DNA of 64,000 bases. Origin: Pseudonocardia parietis (GTDB lineage: Bacteria; Actinomycetota; Actinomycetes; Mycobacteriales; Pseudonocardiaceae). The notes below the pieces were generated by a model. That model had not been told where the DNA came from. It saw only the letters and a list, made by a program, of their open reading frames with translations, and made no database searches. Location: NCBI RefSeq assembly GCF_017876315.1, contig NZ_JAGINU010000001.1, forward strand, positions 434,001 to 498,000, written 5' to 3'. The translations under genes were made by a program, and so were the position numbers. Of the stretch, positions 51,385 through 59,332 are shown one piece after another. Position 1 is the stretch's first letter; the number at the start of each line of letters is the position of its first letter.

Positions 51385-51399
51385 GGGAAATAATTTCCC
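51385..51399. promoter_or_regulatory. AT-rich inverted repeat upstream of fmdA
   Basis: GGGAAATAATTTCCC is a perfect 7-1-7 inverted repeat, remarkable in such GC-rich DNA, in the 164-base gap between amiC-like and fmdA genes. CCT and AGG extend it imperfectly on both sides. It probably binds a regulator controlling fmdA-amiS. Confidence 0.65.
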
Positions 51400-51435
51400 A
51401 GGAAAGCTACTGCGGCGGCACGGGTGTGTCAACGG

Positions 51436-52521
51436 TCACAGCTGCTGGATGACGTCCCAGGTCAGGCCGTCGGCGACGGCGAGGAACACCCGCTGCCGCA
51501 GATGCCGGTCGCGCACCTCGACGGTGCCACGCGGGCTCTCGTAGGACAGCCCGTCCGACACCGCGGTCATCGGCCCGATGTCGGCCGATCCGGCCCGGCG
51601 CATCAGGGCGGTCAGCAGCCGCACGCCCTCGTAGCAGGACTCGCCCAGGCTGTTGAGAACCGGTGCCTCCGGCCCGAACCGGCTGGCATATGCCGCGGCG
51701 AAGTCCAGGCATTCCGCCGTGGCGAGGTCCTCGAAGTAGCCGGCCGACGTCATCAGGCCCCGGGTGTTGTCCGCACCCGAGGCGAGCAGGACGTTCTCGT
51801 CGATCAGCGAGCTGAACCGCAGGATGTCGCGGTCCATCCCGGCGGCGACGAAGGCGCGGTTGAACTCGACGGCGTCGTCACCGATCAGCAGCATCAGCAC
51901 GGCCTCGCACCCGCTGCGTTCCACCCGGCGCAGGACCGCGTCGAACCGCGTGGTGCCCAGCGGCACGTACATCTCGTCGCAGACCGTGCCGCCGATCCCA
52001 CGCAGGTAGCGACGGGCGGTGGCGGCCGAGCGGCGCGGCCAGACGTAGTCGTCACCGACGATCGTCCAGCGGCGGACCCCGACGGTGTCGGCGAACCAGT
52101 CGAGCGCCGGCCCCAGCTGCAGGTCGGGCGTCTCACCGGTGAGGAACACCCCGGGCCGGTGTTCGCCGCCCTCGTAGAGCGCGGTGTAGGCGTACGGGAC
52201 GCGGCCGTCGATCGCCGGCGCGACGGACTCGCGCACCGCGGAGATGTGCCAGCCGGTGACCGCGTCCACCGAGCCGGCCCGGACGAGGGCGTCGACCTCA
52301 CGGGCGACCTCGGCGGGCGACGCGCCGCCGTCGACCGGGAGCAGTCGCAGCTCACGGCCGAGCACGCCGCCCTCGTCGTTGATCTCCTCCATGGCCAGCG
52401 TCCCGCAGCTCTCGCAGGACGGGCCGAAGATGCCCGCCGGTCCCTGGAGCGGGACGACGAGCGCCATCGTCAGTGCGTCGTGCCTGCGCGCGAGCGGCAG
52501 CGAGAGACGCGGAGCCGGCAT
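51436..52521 (-). CDS. amiC: AmiC-like amide-binding regulator (periplasmic-binding-protein fold, cytoplasmic)
   Basis: A 361-residue type I substrate-binding protein without signal peptide or lipobox. MALVVPLQGPAGIFGPSCESC starts the first lobe, and GRELRLLPVDGGASPAEVAREV and TSAGYFEDLATAECLDFAAAYASRFG lie in the lobes. The closest architecture is AmiC of Pseudomonas, an amide sensor that controls amidase expression from inside the cell, and the related UrtA. Gene order (sensor, amidase, AmiS channel) supports that. It is divergent from a MarR gene. Confidence 0.85.
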   Translation of the reverse strand: MPAPRLSLPLARRHDALTMALVVPLQGPAGIFGPSCESCGTLAMEEINDEGGVLGRELRLLPVDGGASPAEVAREVDALVRAGSVDAVTGWHISAVRESVAPAIDGRVPYAYTALYEGGEHRPGVFLTGETPDLQLGPALDWFADTVGVRRWTIVGDDYVWPRRSAATARRYLRGIGGTVCDEMYVPLGTTRFDAVLRRVERSGCEAVLMLLIGDDAVEFNRAFVAAGMDRDILRFSSLIDENVLLASGADNTRGLMTSAGYFEDLATAECLDFAAAYASRFGPEAPVLNSLGESCYEGVRLLTALMRRAGSADIGPMTAVSDGLSYESPRGTVEVRDRHLRQRVFLAVADGLTWDVIQQL

Positions 52522-52584
52522 CCCGCTACGCTAGAGCCGTTCCACCTGCGAGAACTGCTCCGTTCGGAGGGATAGTCACCGTCG

Positions 52585-53037
52585 ATGTCGCACCCGGGTA
52601 CAGCCGAGACGGCCCGCCTGCTCTCGATGGCGGAGCGGATGGTCACCCAACGGCTGGATGACGCGTTGCGTGCCGTGGGAGCCGACATCGACCAGTGGCG
52701 GGTGCTGTCGCTGCTCGTCGACCAGGGTGGCGCTCCGATGAACGTCGTCGCCGAGCACGCGCTCCTGCTCGCGCCGAAGTGCTCCAAGCTCGTGGACCGG
52801 ATGGTCGCGGCGAACCTGGTGCTGCGCCGGGCCGACGAGCTCGACCGCCGCCGGGTGCTGATCTTCGTCTCGCCCCGCGGCCGCCAGGCGCACGCCGACT
52901 GGGACGCCGCCGCCGCCGAGGTCCACGAACGGTTCGCCGCCGCCGTGGGAGCGGATGCCGCGACGCTCGACGAGATCCTGCGCCGGCTCGCCCTCGGTGT
53001 CCGGACCGAACCCGCCGAGGCACCGCCGGCCGGCTGA
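52585..53037 (+). CDS. MarR family transcriptional regulator of the amide module
   Basis: A 150-residue regulator. The winged helix includes MNVVAEHALLLAPKCSKLVDRMVAANLVLRR (recognition helix KCSKLVDRM) and the wing RRADELDRRRVLIFV. It is divergent from the AmiC-like gene across 63 bases, and a MarR-type regulator (AmiA) takes part in control of the M. smegmatis acetamidase locus as I recall. It is probably the repressor of the amide operon. The spacing and the ATG choice are unambiguous. Confidence 0.9.
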   Translation: MSHPGTAETARLLSMAERMVTQRLDDALRAVGADIDQWRVLSLLVDQGGAPMNVVAEHALLLAPKCSKLVDRMVAANLVLRRADELDRRRVLIFVSPRGRQAHADWDAAAAEVHERFAAAVGADAATLDEILRRLALGVRTEPAEAPPAG

Positions 53038-53089
53038 CCGGTCGTCCACGTCGCGGGCCGGACGACCGGCAGAGCGGCACACTGGCGGG

Positions 53090-53296
53090 ATGACACCGTC
53101 GGACACCCCCTCCGAGCCCTGGACCTGGCCGGAAGACTGGAGCTCGCAGGCCACGACCGACCTCGCCCACCATCTCGAGCAGGCCGCCGCAGCCCTGCGT
53201 GCGGGCCGCGCCGGCGTCCGCCGCAGCGCCACCAGCTGGTCGAGCACCGGGCCCAACCAGCTCGACGTCGACCTCACGTGGATGCCGCCCGACTGA
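53090..53296 (+). CDS. small hypothetical protein
   Basis: A 68-residue frame beginning MTPSDTPSEPW, 52 bases after the MarR gene. It is rich in Trp and acidic residues at the start (EPWTWPEDWSSQA) with an amphipathic helix (LAHHLEQAAAALRAGRAG) and a C-terminal strand LDVDLTWMPPD. Codon use looks coding, but there is no known family I recognise. It could be cotranscribed with the MarR gene. Confidence 0.45.
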   Translation: MTPSDTPSEPWTWPEDWSSQATTDLAHHLEQAAAALRAGRAGVRRSATSWSSTGPNQLDVDLTWMPPD

Positions 53297-53304
53297 CTAC
53301 GAGC

Positions 53305-54558
53305 TCATCGCGGGCCCATCAGCTGGAGCGGGGTCGCGTACGTGCTCTCGGCTCCCCCGTCGCCGATGATGTAGACGTTCTCCATGTGACACGGACCCAG
53401 CTCACCGCCGAAGTACAGGCAGTCGAGGCTGATCACCATGTCCTTCTCGATCTCGAACCCGGTCGTCCCGGCGCGGCCCTGCGCCGGGTAGGCGAACGGG
53501 AACTCCAGGGTCATGTGACCGATGCCGTGGGCGAGCACCAGCAGCTTGTCCGGGACCGGGACGCCTTCGGCGACGAGATGGTCGTGGGCGATCCGCGCCA
53601 GGTCCCCGGTGAAGGCGCCGGGCCGCATCCGGTCGACCATCTTCAGGAAGGCGTCCCGCAGCACGTCGTGCAGCCGCTGGTACTGCGGGGTCGGCTCGCC
53701 GATCACCGCGGTGCGGTTGATGTCGATCCAGATGTCCTCGCAGACCCCCTGGGTCTCCAGGATCACGATCTGGCCGGCGTCGAGCGGCCGGTCCCCGCGG
53801 GTGCGGAACAGCTCGGGCAGGAAGGCGCCCTGGAAGGTGCCGCCGAAGAGCATCGCGCCCTCGTCGACCGGTGTGGCGTCCATCCGGACCATCGCGTCGG
53901 CCACGGCGAACTGCACCTCGTCCCACGAGACTCCGGGACGGAGCGCGTCCGCCGCCGCGGCCAGCGCCCGGTCGCCCACGGTCCCGACCCGGCGGAACGC
54001 CTCGAGCTCGGGCGCGGTCTTGACCATGCGCGAGCGGATCAGGGTCTCCAGCGCGTCGGACCCGGTGAAACCGAGCGAGTCCAGCCGGTGCATGCCCCGC
54101 AGGTCGTCGAACCCGATGCGGGAGCGGTCCAGGCCGTGATCGGTGAGCGTGGCGGCGATCGAGGCGAGGACGTCGGGCTCGCACCGTCCGCGCACCCGCT
54201 CGCCGTAGAGCTCCGCCGACGCCTTGCCGATCGTGCTGGCTGCGGCGGCCGGGTCCGCGGACCGCATGACCTCGCAGAAATTGATCATGTCGAAGACCCG
54301 GATCTCACCGGCCCGGTCGGGCTTGCCTGCCTCCTCCTGCACCATCAGGAGGGCGAGGTTGGCCTCCGGGATCGCGAGCACGACCGGCCGGTCCGCGTCG
54401 AGCGGGACGATCGCGGCGCAGAGCGGCTCGTGGAGCTGCCATTTCTCCAGCACCGAGCGGTAGCCCGTGGTGTACAGGACGTTGTGCGAGGTGGTGAGGA
54501 CGACGGCGTCGAGGCCCTCGGCCGCCATCAGTCCGCGCAGTCGGTGGATGCGCTCCAT
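53305..54558 (-). CDS. M24 family metallopeptidase (creatinase/Xaa-Pro peptidase-like)
   Basis: A 417-residue pita-bread enzyme. The N-terminal domain (1-165) includes TTSHNVLYTTGYRSV. The catalytic domain shows AHGIGH, LEFPFAY and HMENVYII with metal-binding His and Glu. The first metal Asp of the usual DxG motif is Glu here (ILETQG), and the next Asp lies in IDINRT. So the site is altered and may act as a non-peptidase hydrolase like creatinase. GGAGGAG precedes the ATG. It follows the disrupted monooxygenase gene and may be part of the same pathway. Confidence 0.88.
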   Translation of the reverse strand: MERIHRLRGLMAAEGLDAVVLTTSHNVLYTTGYRSVLEKWQLHEPLCAAIVPLDADRPVVLAIPEANLALLMVQEEAGKPDRAGEIRVFDMINFCEVMRSADPAAAASTIGKASAELYGERVRGRCEPDVLASIAATLTDHGLDRSRIGFDDLRGMHRLDSLGFTGSDALETLIRSRMVKTAPELEAFRRVGTVGDRALAAAADALRPGVSWDEVQFAVADAMVRMDATPVDEGAMLFGGTFQGAFLPELFRTRGDRPLDAGQIVILETQGVCEDIWIDINRTAVIGEPTPQYQRLHDVLRDAFLKMVDRMRPGAFTGDLARIAHDHLVAEGVPVPDKLLVLAHGIGHMTLEFPFAYPAQGRAGTTGFEIEKDMVISLDCLYFGGELGPCHMENVYIIGDGGAESTYATPLQLMGPR

Positions 54559-54593
54559 CGCGTTCTCCTCCGCTTCGTTCGGGTTTGCTCCGC

Positions 54594-54635
54594 GGTCGGA
54601 TGACGGCGGTCGGACGACGGCGGTCAGCTGTCGGC
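54594..54635. repeat. 14-bp tandem repeat at the 3' end of the monooxygenase gene
   Basis: GGTCGGATGACGGC, GGTCGGACGACGGC and GGTCAGCTGTCGGC are consecutive. The third contains the stop codon of the monooxygenase reading frame. Confidence 0.7.
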
Positions 54636-56251
54636 GGCCAGCTGGAGTGCGAGGAAGCGCCCGTAGAACCGCGCCATCGCCAGGTTGCCGCCCATGAACC
54701 ACAGACCGGGCTGGCCGGTCCGCCGCCACACACCCCGCAGCTCGCCCTCGGCGTCGAGCCCCCAGACGGGACCGCAACGATCGGCGACGTCGTCGCCGAG
54801 CAGCGTGCGCGCGGTCTCGACCATCCCGTGGTAGCCGGTCGCGAGAACGACGACGTCGGCCGCAAGTTCGGACCCGTCCGACAGCAGGACACCGGACGCG
54901 CCGTGGCGTTCGACGTCCACTCCGGAACGGACGGCGACGGTGCCGTCGGCGATGAGGCCCGAGCAGCCGACATCGATGTAGTAGCCGCCGCCCTTCTCCA
55001 GGAAGAGCATGAGGGCGCCGGTCCCGTCGATCCCGTCGTTGCGGCGGAATCCGGCCCGGTCGAGTCCGGTGAGCAGGTCGGCGTCCGCCTCCGCCATCCG
55101 CGCGGTCATCCCCCGCTGGGCGTCCCCGCCGGCCCGGTGCGGGAACGAGGCGCCCAGCAGGTCCGCGACCTCGGTCGGTGGGCCGGTCTCGTCGTACAGC
55201 CCGGCCATCGCCAGTGCGGACGCCTCCGCGCTCACCACGTACGTGCTGGACCGCTGCACCATCGTGACCGAGGCACCGTGCACGGCCAGGTCCTGCGCGA
55301 TGTCGTGTGCGCTGTTGCCTGCCCCGACGACGACCGCGCGTCTCCCGGAGAAGCCGGCTCCCCCGGGGAAGGTGCTGGAGTGGAAGACGGTGCCCTCGAA
55401 GGCATCCGCGCCCGGGATCTGCGGAATCCGCGCCTCGGTCCCGCTGACCCCGGTGGCCAGCACGACGTGCCGGGCCCGCAGCTGCCGTTGCGACCCGTCC
55501 GCCCGGCGGAGAACGAGGTCCCAGCCGTCCCCGTCGTGGGTCCCGGCGGTGAGTGAGGTACCGGTCCAGACGTCGAGATCAAGTGCCGCGACGTAGTGCT
55601 CCAGCCAGTCGGCCAGTTTGTCCTTGGGGGTGAACACCGGCCAGCTCGACGGAAAGGGCAGGTAGGGAAGATGGTCGTACCAGACCGGGTCGTGCAGGCG
55701 CAGCGAGTCGTACCGCCGGCGCCAGTTGTCACCGACCCGGTCGTTGCGGTCCACGACCAGCGTGCGGACGCCCATCCTGGTCAGCCGTGCGGCCAGTCCG
55801 AGTCCCGAGTGACCGGCCCCGATGACGACGACGTCCGGATCCCCGTCCAGGAACTCCCGCTCGCGTTCCCGGGTCTGCGCCCAGGTCGGGCCGCCGGGAA
55901 CCTGGCTCTCCGCGCCGTGCGGCCGTCGATGCGCGATCGCCTCCTCCCGGCCGACGAGCTCGCGAGCGGCGGTGAGCAACGTCCAGGCCTTCCACACCTG
56001 CCCGTCGGTCGAGGTGAGCCGCAGGACGCCCTCTGCCCGGTGGACAGGAGTCTCGAAGGTGACCGACGCCTGGATGAACTGCCCCTCGGGGACGAACGTC
56101 GCGTCCGTGACGGCCAGGCCCGACACCTCACCCTTCAGGTTCGCCGCGATGGAGTCGACGCCGTGGAAGGTCCGCAGGTCGTCGGTGAGGACGAGGAGAT
56201 CGCGCCACCAGGCATCGGACCGGAAGAGCTCGGCGACTCCGGCGCCGGAGC

Positions 56252-57180
56252 TCAGAGCGTGTTTGAGAAGATCAACTTGTTTGGGTGAAGGTGCGTCGCT
56301 GCTGTCGGGTGGCAGGTCCGCCGCGGGCGAGGCGGCGGGTCATGGTGTTGATCGCGGCCCAACGGATCATCGCCTCGGAGGTCGCCCGGTGACGTTCGTA
56401 GTCGCGAGCCAAGCGACGGTGGGCGGTCAACCAGGCCAGGCTGCGTTCGACCGCCCAGCGTCGTGGGATGACGACGAAACCGCGCTGACCGGCGGGTTTG
56501 CGCACGATCTCGATCGTGGTGCCCACGATGGTCTGCGCCCAGTCGACCAGGCGTCCGGCGAACCCGGCGTCGGCGAACACGAATCGCACCGTGGTGGCCA
56601 AGTAGGCGCCGAGCAGGGCGGTCTTGGCGCCGTCGCGGTCCTGACGCCCGGCAGAGCAGACCATCACCGTGAGCAGCAGCCCGAGGGTGTCGGTGACGAT
56701 GAATCGTTTGCGACCGTTGACCTTCTTCCCGGCGTCGTAGCCGCGGGAGTCGCGGCCGACGGTATCGGCGCCACGCACGCTCTGGGAGTCGATGATCCCC
56801 GCGCTCGGCTCAGGGTCACGCCCCTCGGCTGCTCGGAGCTGTCTACGCACGATCGGGAGGATCTTCTCGGTGACCCGCTGCTGCTCCCACCGGTTGAAGT
56901 ACCAGTACACGGTCTGCCACGGCGGGAAATCAGCTGGTAGGGCGCGCCAGGAGCAGCCAGCGCGTACCACGTAGAGGATCGCGTCGACCACGTCCCGGCG
57001 CGGGTGCTTCTCCGGCCGCCCGCCCGACCCAGGCGCGGGCAGCAGGGTCTCGATCAGCGCCCACTGCTCATCGCTGGTGTCCGAGGGATACCGCTTCCTC
57101 CGTCGAGCCACCCATCCACCGTGGACTCAATCCACCCTCGCGTCCCGCAGACACGCCGACGCTTCTCAAACACGCTCTCA
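56252..57180. mobile_element. IS5-family insertion sequence with 3-bp target duplication
   Basis: The 923-bp element spans 56255-57177. Its ends are perfect 16-bp inverted repeats: GAGCGTGTTTGAGAAG at 56255-56270 and its complement at 57162-57177. TCA (TGA on the other strand) flanks both sides (56252-56254 and 57178-57180), fitting the TNA target duplication of the IS427/IS1031 group. The element carries a single transposase gene and appears complete. Confidence 0.95.
56272..57111 (-). CDS. IS5-family DDE transposase
   Basis: A 279-residue transposase with a GTG start. The N-terminal DUF4096-like domain has YPSDTSDEQWALIETLLP. The catalytic triad is Asp108 (IIDSQSV), Asp181 (FADAGF) and Glu222 (WAVERSLAWL), with the YREK-like context typical of IS5/IS1031 elements. 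No frameshift or stop is seen, so it is probably active. It lies inside the 923-bp IS and ends 18 bases from the left boundary. Confidence 0.96.
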   Translation of the reverse strand: MARRRKRYPSDTSDEQWALIETLLPAPGSGGRPEKHPRRDVVDAILYVVRAGCSWRALPADFPPWQTVYWYFNRWEQQRVTEKILPIVRRQLRAAEGRDPEPSAGIIDSQSVRGADTVGRDSRGYDAGKKVNGRKRFIVTDTLGLLLTVMVCSAGRQDRDGAKTALLGAYLATTVRFVFADAGFAGRLVDWAQTIVGTTIEIVRKPAGQRGFVVIPRRWAVERSLAWLTAHRRLARDYERHRATSEAMIRWAAINTMTRRLARGGPATRQQRRTFTQTS

Positions 57181-57275
57181 GCGCAGCGTCGAGATCGCGC
57201 ATCCACGCATCGACGGTCGTGCGGACGTCCGGTGGTGCGACTGCCGATTCCGACACAGAACTCCCTCGTCCCTGT

Positions 57276-57289
57276 CAAACGGTCGTTTG
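57276..57289. promoter_or_regulatory. TetR-like operator upstream of the monooxygenase gene
   Basis: CAAACGGTCGTTTG is a perfect 6-2-6 inverted repeat, 20 bases upstream of the monooxygenase start codon. AAACGNNCGTTT is a frequent TetR site form in actinobacterial catabolic genes. No TetR gene is nearby. Confidence 0.65.
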
Positions 57290-57338
57290 GCGTCAACGTA
57301 GCAAGTCGAGGGAATTCGGGACAATGCTCGACCGCGCG

Positions 57339-58940
57339 CTATCCGCCCTGGCGGAGCAGGAAGCGCTGGATCTTGCCGCTCGGGGTCTTCGGCAGCGCGC
57401 CGGTGAAGTGGACGGTGCGGGGGTAGGCGTGCCGGGCGTACCGGTCCTTGACCAGCTGCTGCAGTTCCCGTTCGAGCTCCGGGGTGCCCTCGGCTCCCGG
57501 GGTGAGCACGACGTGCGCCTCGAGGACCTCCCCGCGCAGCTCGTCGGGGCGGCCCACGACTGCCGCCTCGGCCACGTTCTCGTGGGTGAGCAGCACACTC
57601 TCCACCTCGAACGGGCCGATGCGGTAGCCGGCCATGATGATCACGTCGTCGTCGCGGGCGGAGAAGTGGAAGTAGCCGTCCTCGTCCCGGGCCGCGGTGT
57701 CACCGGTCAGGTACCAGCGCCCGTCCTGGCTGAAGCGCGACGTTCCGGCGGCGTGGGCGTAACCGCGGAAGGTGGCCAGCGGGCTGTTCGGCACATCGAC
57801 GGCGACCTGCCCGACCGTGCCCGCCGGGGCGGGCGTGGCGTCGTCGGCGAGGACGGTGGCGCTCCAGCCGGGGAACGGCCGGCCCATCGAGCCGGGCCGG
57901 ACGGGATCGCGCACCTCGTCGGCCCAGGCGTTGCCGATCATCATGCCCTGTTCGGTCTGGCCGTAGTGGTCGCGTACACCGATCCCGAGCACCGCCTGGG
58001 ACCAGGCGACCACGTCGGGGGTCAGTGGTTCGCCGGCCGAGGACAGACACCGCAGCGCCAACCCGGCCGGTACCGGGTCGGTGGCTTGCAGACTGCGGTA
58101 CACGGTGGGGGCGGCGGCGAAGTTGCTGACCCCGAACTGTTCGAGCACGGTCCAGGTGGTGGCGGGGGTGAAGGGGGCGTGCAGGAGCAGGCTGCGGCGT
58201 CCGGCCGCCAGCGGGCCCAGGACGGCGTAGTAGAGGCCGTAGGCCCAGCCGGGGTCCGCGGCGTTCCAGTAGACGTCCTCGGCGCGTACGTCGAGGCCGA
58301 ACTCGAGGTAGCCCTGGATGGCGGCTAGCGAGTGCACCGGGACCTGCACGGCCTTGGGTGCCCCCGTGGTGCCGGAGGTGAACAGCTCGATCAAGACCCC
58401 GTCCGGGCCGAGCGCGGCGGGGGTGAGCTCGGCGTCGCTGTGGCGGGCCAGCAACTCGTGGAAATCGTCGTGGCCGGCCCCGCCCGCCCGCTCCCCCACG
58501 ACCACCAGACGCGGCCCCGCCCCGCCGACGAGGCCGTCGAGTTTGTCGCACTGGTCGGCGTCGGCGACGACGACCTTCGCCCCGCTGGCGCTGACCCGTA
58601 GCTCGATGGCGGGCGGGGCGAAGGCGGTGAACAGCGGGACGTGGACCGCGCCGCGCCGCCAGATCCCCAGCAGGGCCACCACGAGCTCGGCGGACTTGCC
58701 CATCAGGACCGCGACCGCATCACCCGGGCCGACACCGAGCTCGTCGAGCGCGGCGGCGAACTTCGTCGACTCCGTGCGGAGCTCGCCGTAGGTCAGATCA
58801 CGCGAACTCAGGTCGGCCTCGATGACCGTGAACGCCACCGCCTCGGCCGGGTGGCCGTCGCAGAGCAGGTCGGCGGCCGACGAACCGGGCCGGGCGTAGT
58901 ACCGGACCAGTTCGTCGACACGGGTACGCGGGTCGGTCAT
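57339..58940 (-). CDS. acyl-CoA synthetase (medium-chain ACSM-like AMP-binding enzyme)
   Basis: A 533-residue adenylate-forming ligase that activates a carboxylic acid with ATP and CoA. The P-loop is LFTSGTTGAPKAVQV; ADPGWAYGLYYAVLGPL, DHYGQTEQG and YLTGDTAARDEDGYFHF are further core motifs, and the C-terminal catalytic Lys is in TPSGKIQRF. It resembles ACSM/acetyl-CoA synthetase-type ligases. It stands between a small unknown gene and the interrupted monooxygenase. Together with the next ligase it points to a pathway forming two different acids. Confidence 0.92.
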   Translation of the reverse strand: MTDPRTRVDELVRYYARPGSSAADLLCDGHPAEAVAFTVIEADLSSRDLTYGELRTESTKFAAALDELGVGPGDAVAVLMGKSAELVVALLGIWRRGAVHVPLFTAFAPPAIELRVSASGAKVVVADADQCDKLDGLVGGAGPRLVVVGERAGGAGHDDFHELLARHSDAELTPAALGPDGVLIELFTSGTTGAPKAVQVPVHSLAAIQGYLEFGLDVRAEDVYWNAADPGWAYGLYYAVLGPLAAGRRSLLLHAPFTPATTWTVLEQFGVSNFAAAPTVYRSLQATDPVPAGLALRCLSSAGEPLTPDVVAWSQAVLGIGVRDHYGQTEQGMMIGNAWADEVRDPVRPGSMGRPFPGWSATVLADDATPAPAGTVGQVAVDVPNSPLATFRGYAHAAGTSRFSQDGRWYLTGDTAARDEDGYFHFSARDDDVIIMAGYRIGPFEVESVLLTHENVAEAAVVGRPDELRGEVLEAHVVLTPGAEGTPELERELQQLVKDRYARHAYPRTVHFTGALPKTPSGKIQRFLLRQGG

Positions 58941-58987
58941 GGGATTCCGTCTCCAGTGATGGGCGGTCGGGTGCGGGCGGCCGGGTG

Positions 58988-59332
58988 CTACCCCGCTGTC
59001 GTGTCGCCGGCCGGGTCTCGGGGGCCGTCATACGTGGCGGCCATGCTCTGCAACAGCCGGTAGCCGATGGTCTTGCGGTCCACCGACATCACCCGTTCGC
59101 ACGCGATCAGGCCCGGCAGCACCTGCACGCACTCGTCAATCGTCTCCTGGTCGGGCGCGTCGAACAGCATGTAGTACTCGCTGGTCTCGATGTTGCCGCA
59201 CCCGCCCAGCCACACGACAGGACCGCGCGGCGGATCCTCCATCGATCCGGCGACCACGCCTGCCATCGGCAGGACGTGGTCCTGCATGACCTCGCCGCCC
59301 TCCGGCAGGCGCTGCCTGACCAGGAACCTCAT
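58988..59332 (-). CDS. small unknown protein in ligase operon
   Basis: A 114-residue protein, start ATG overlapping the stop codon of the upstream ligase (ATGA). Reads MRFLVRQRLPEGGEVMQDHV, VWLGGCGNIETSEYYMLFDA and CVQVLPGLIACERVMSV. The alternating strand-helix pattern could be a ferredoxin-like dimeric alpha-beta barrel, as in small isomerases or YCII-like proteins, but I recognise no family. Coupling with a CoA ligase suggests a role in the same pathway. Confidence 0.7.
   Translation of the reverse strand: MRFLVRQRLPEGGEVMQDHVLPMAGVVAGSMEDPPRGPVVWLGGCGNIETSEYYMLFDAPDQETIDECVQVLPGLIACERVMSVDRKTIGYRLLQSMAATYDGPRDPAGDTTAG

Larger units (their letters stand above)
54624..57256 (-). pseudogene. 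flavin-containing monooxygenase gene interrupted by an IS element
   Basis: The gene starts at an ATG (57256) with MSESAVAPPDVRTTVDAW, is broken after 79 bases by the IS, and resumes at 56251. The two pieces join in frame into a 568-residue protein. The N-terminal 130 residues resemble an NTF2-like domain and the rest is a flavoprotein with two Rossmann loops (GAGHSGLG and GAGNSAHD) and a monooxygenase fingerprint-like FEGTVFHSSTF. It probably oxidised ketones or heteroatoms. The long 3' fragment can still be read from an internal start (500 residues to 56126) and keeps the flavin domains, so residual function is possible but unlikely without a promoter. Neighbours suggest a role in a catabolic pathway. 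Confidence 0.9.

Noticed and set aside
54624..56126. A complete 500-residue monooxygenase gene starting at 56126
   Set aside because: Sequence upstream of that start, up to the IS boundary, continues the same protein in frame, and its beginning lies beyond the IS. The 500-residue frame is a truncated remnant.
56272..57111. Larger genomic island or prophage around the transposase
   Set aside because: The element has exact ends and a 3-bp duplication, and the flanking gene is continuous across it, so this is a simple single IS.
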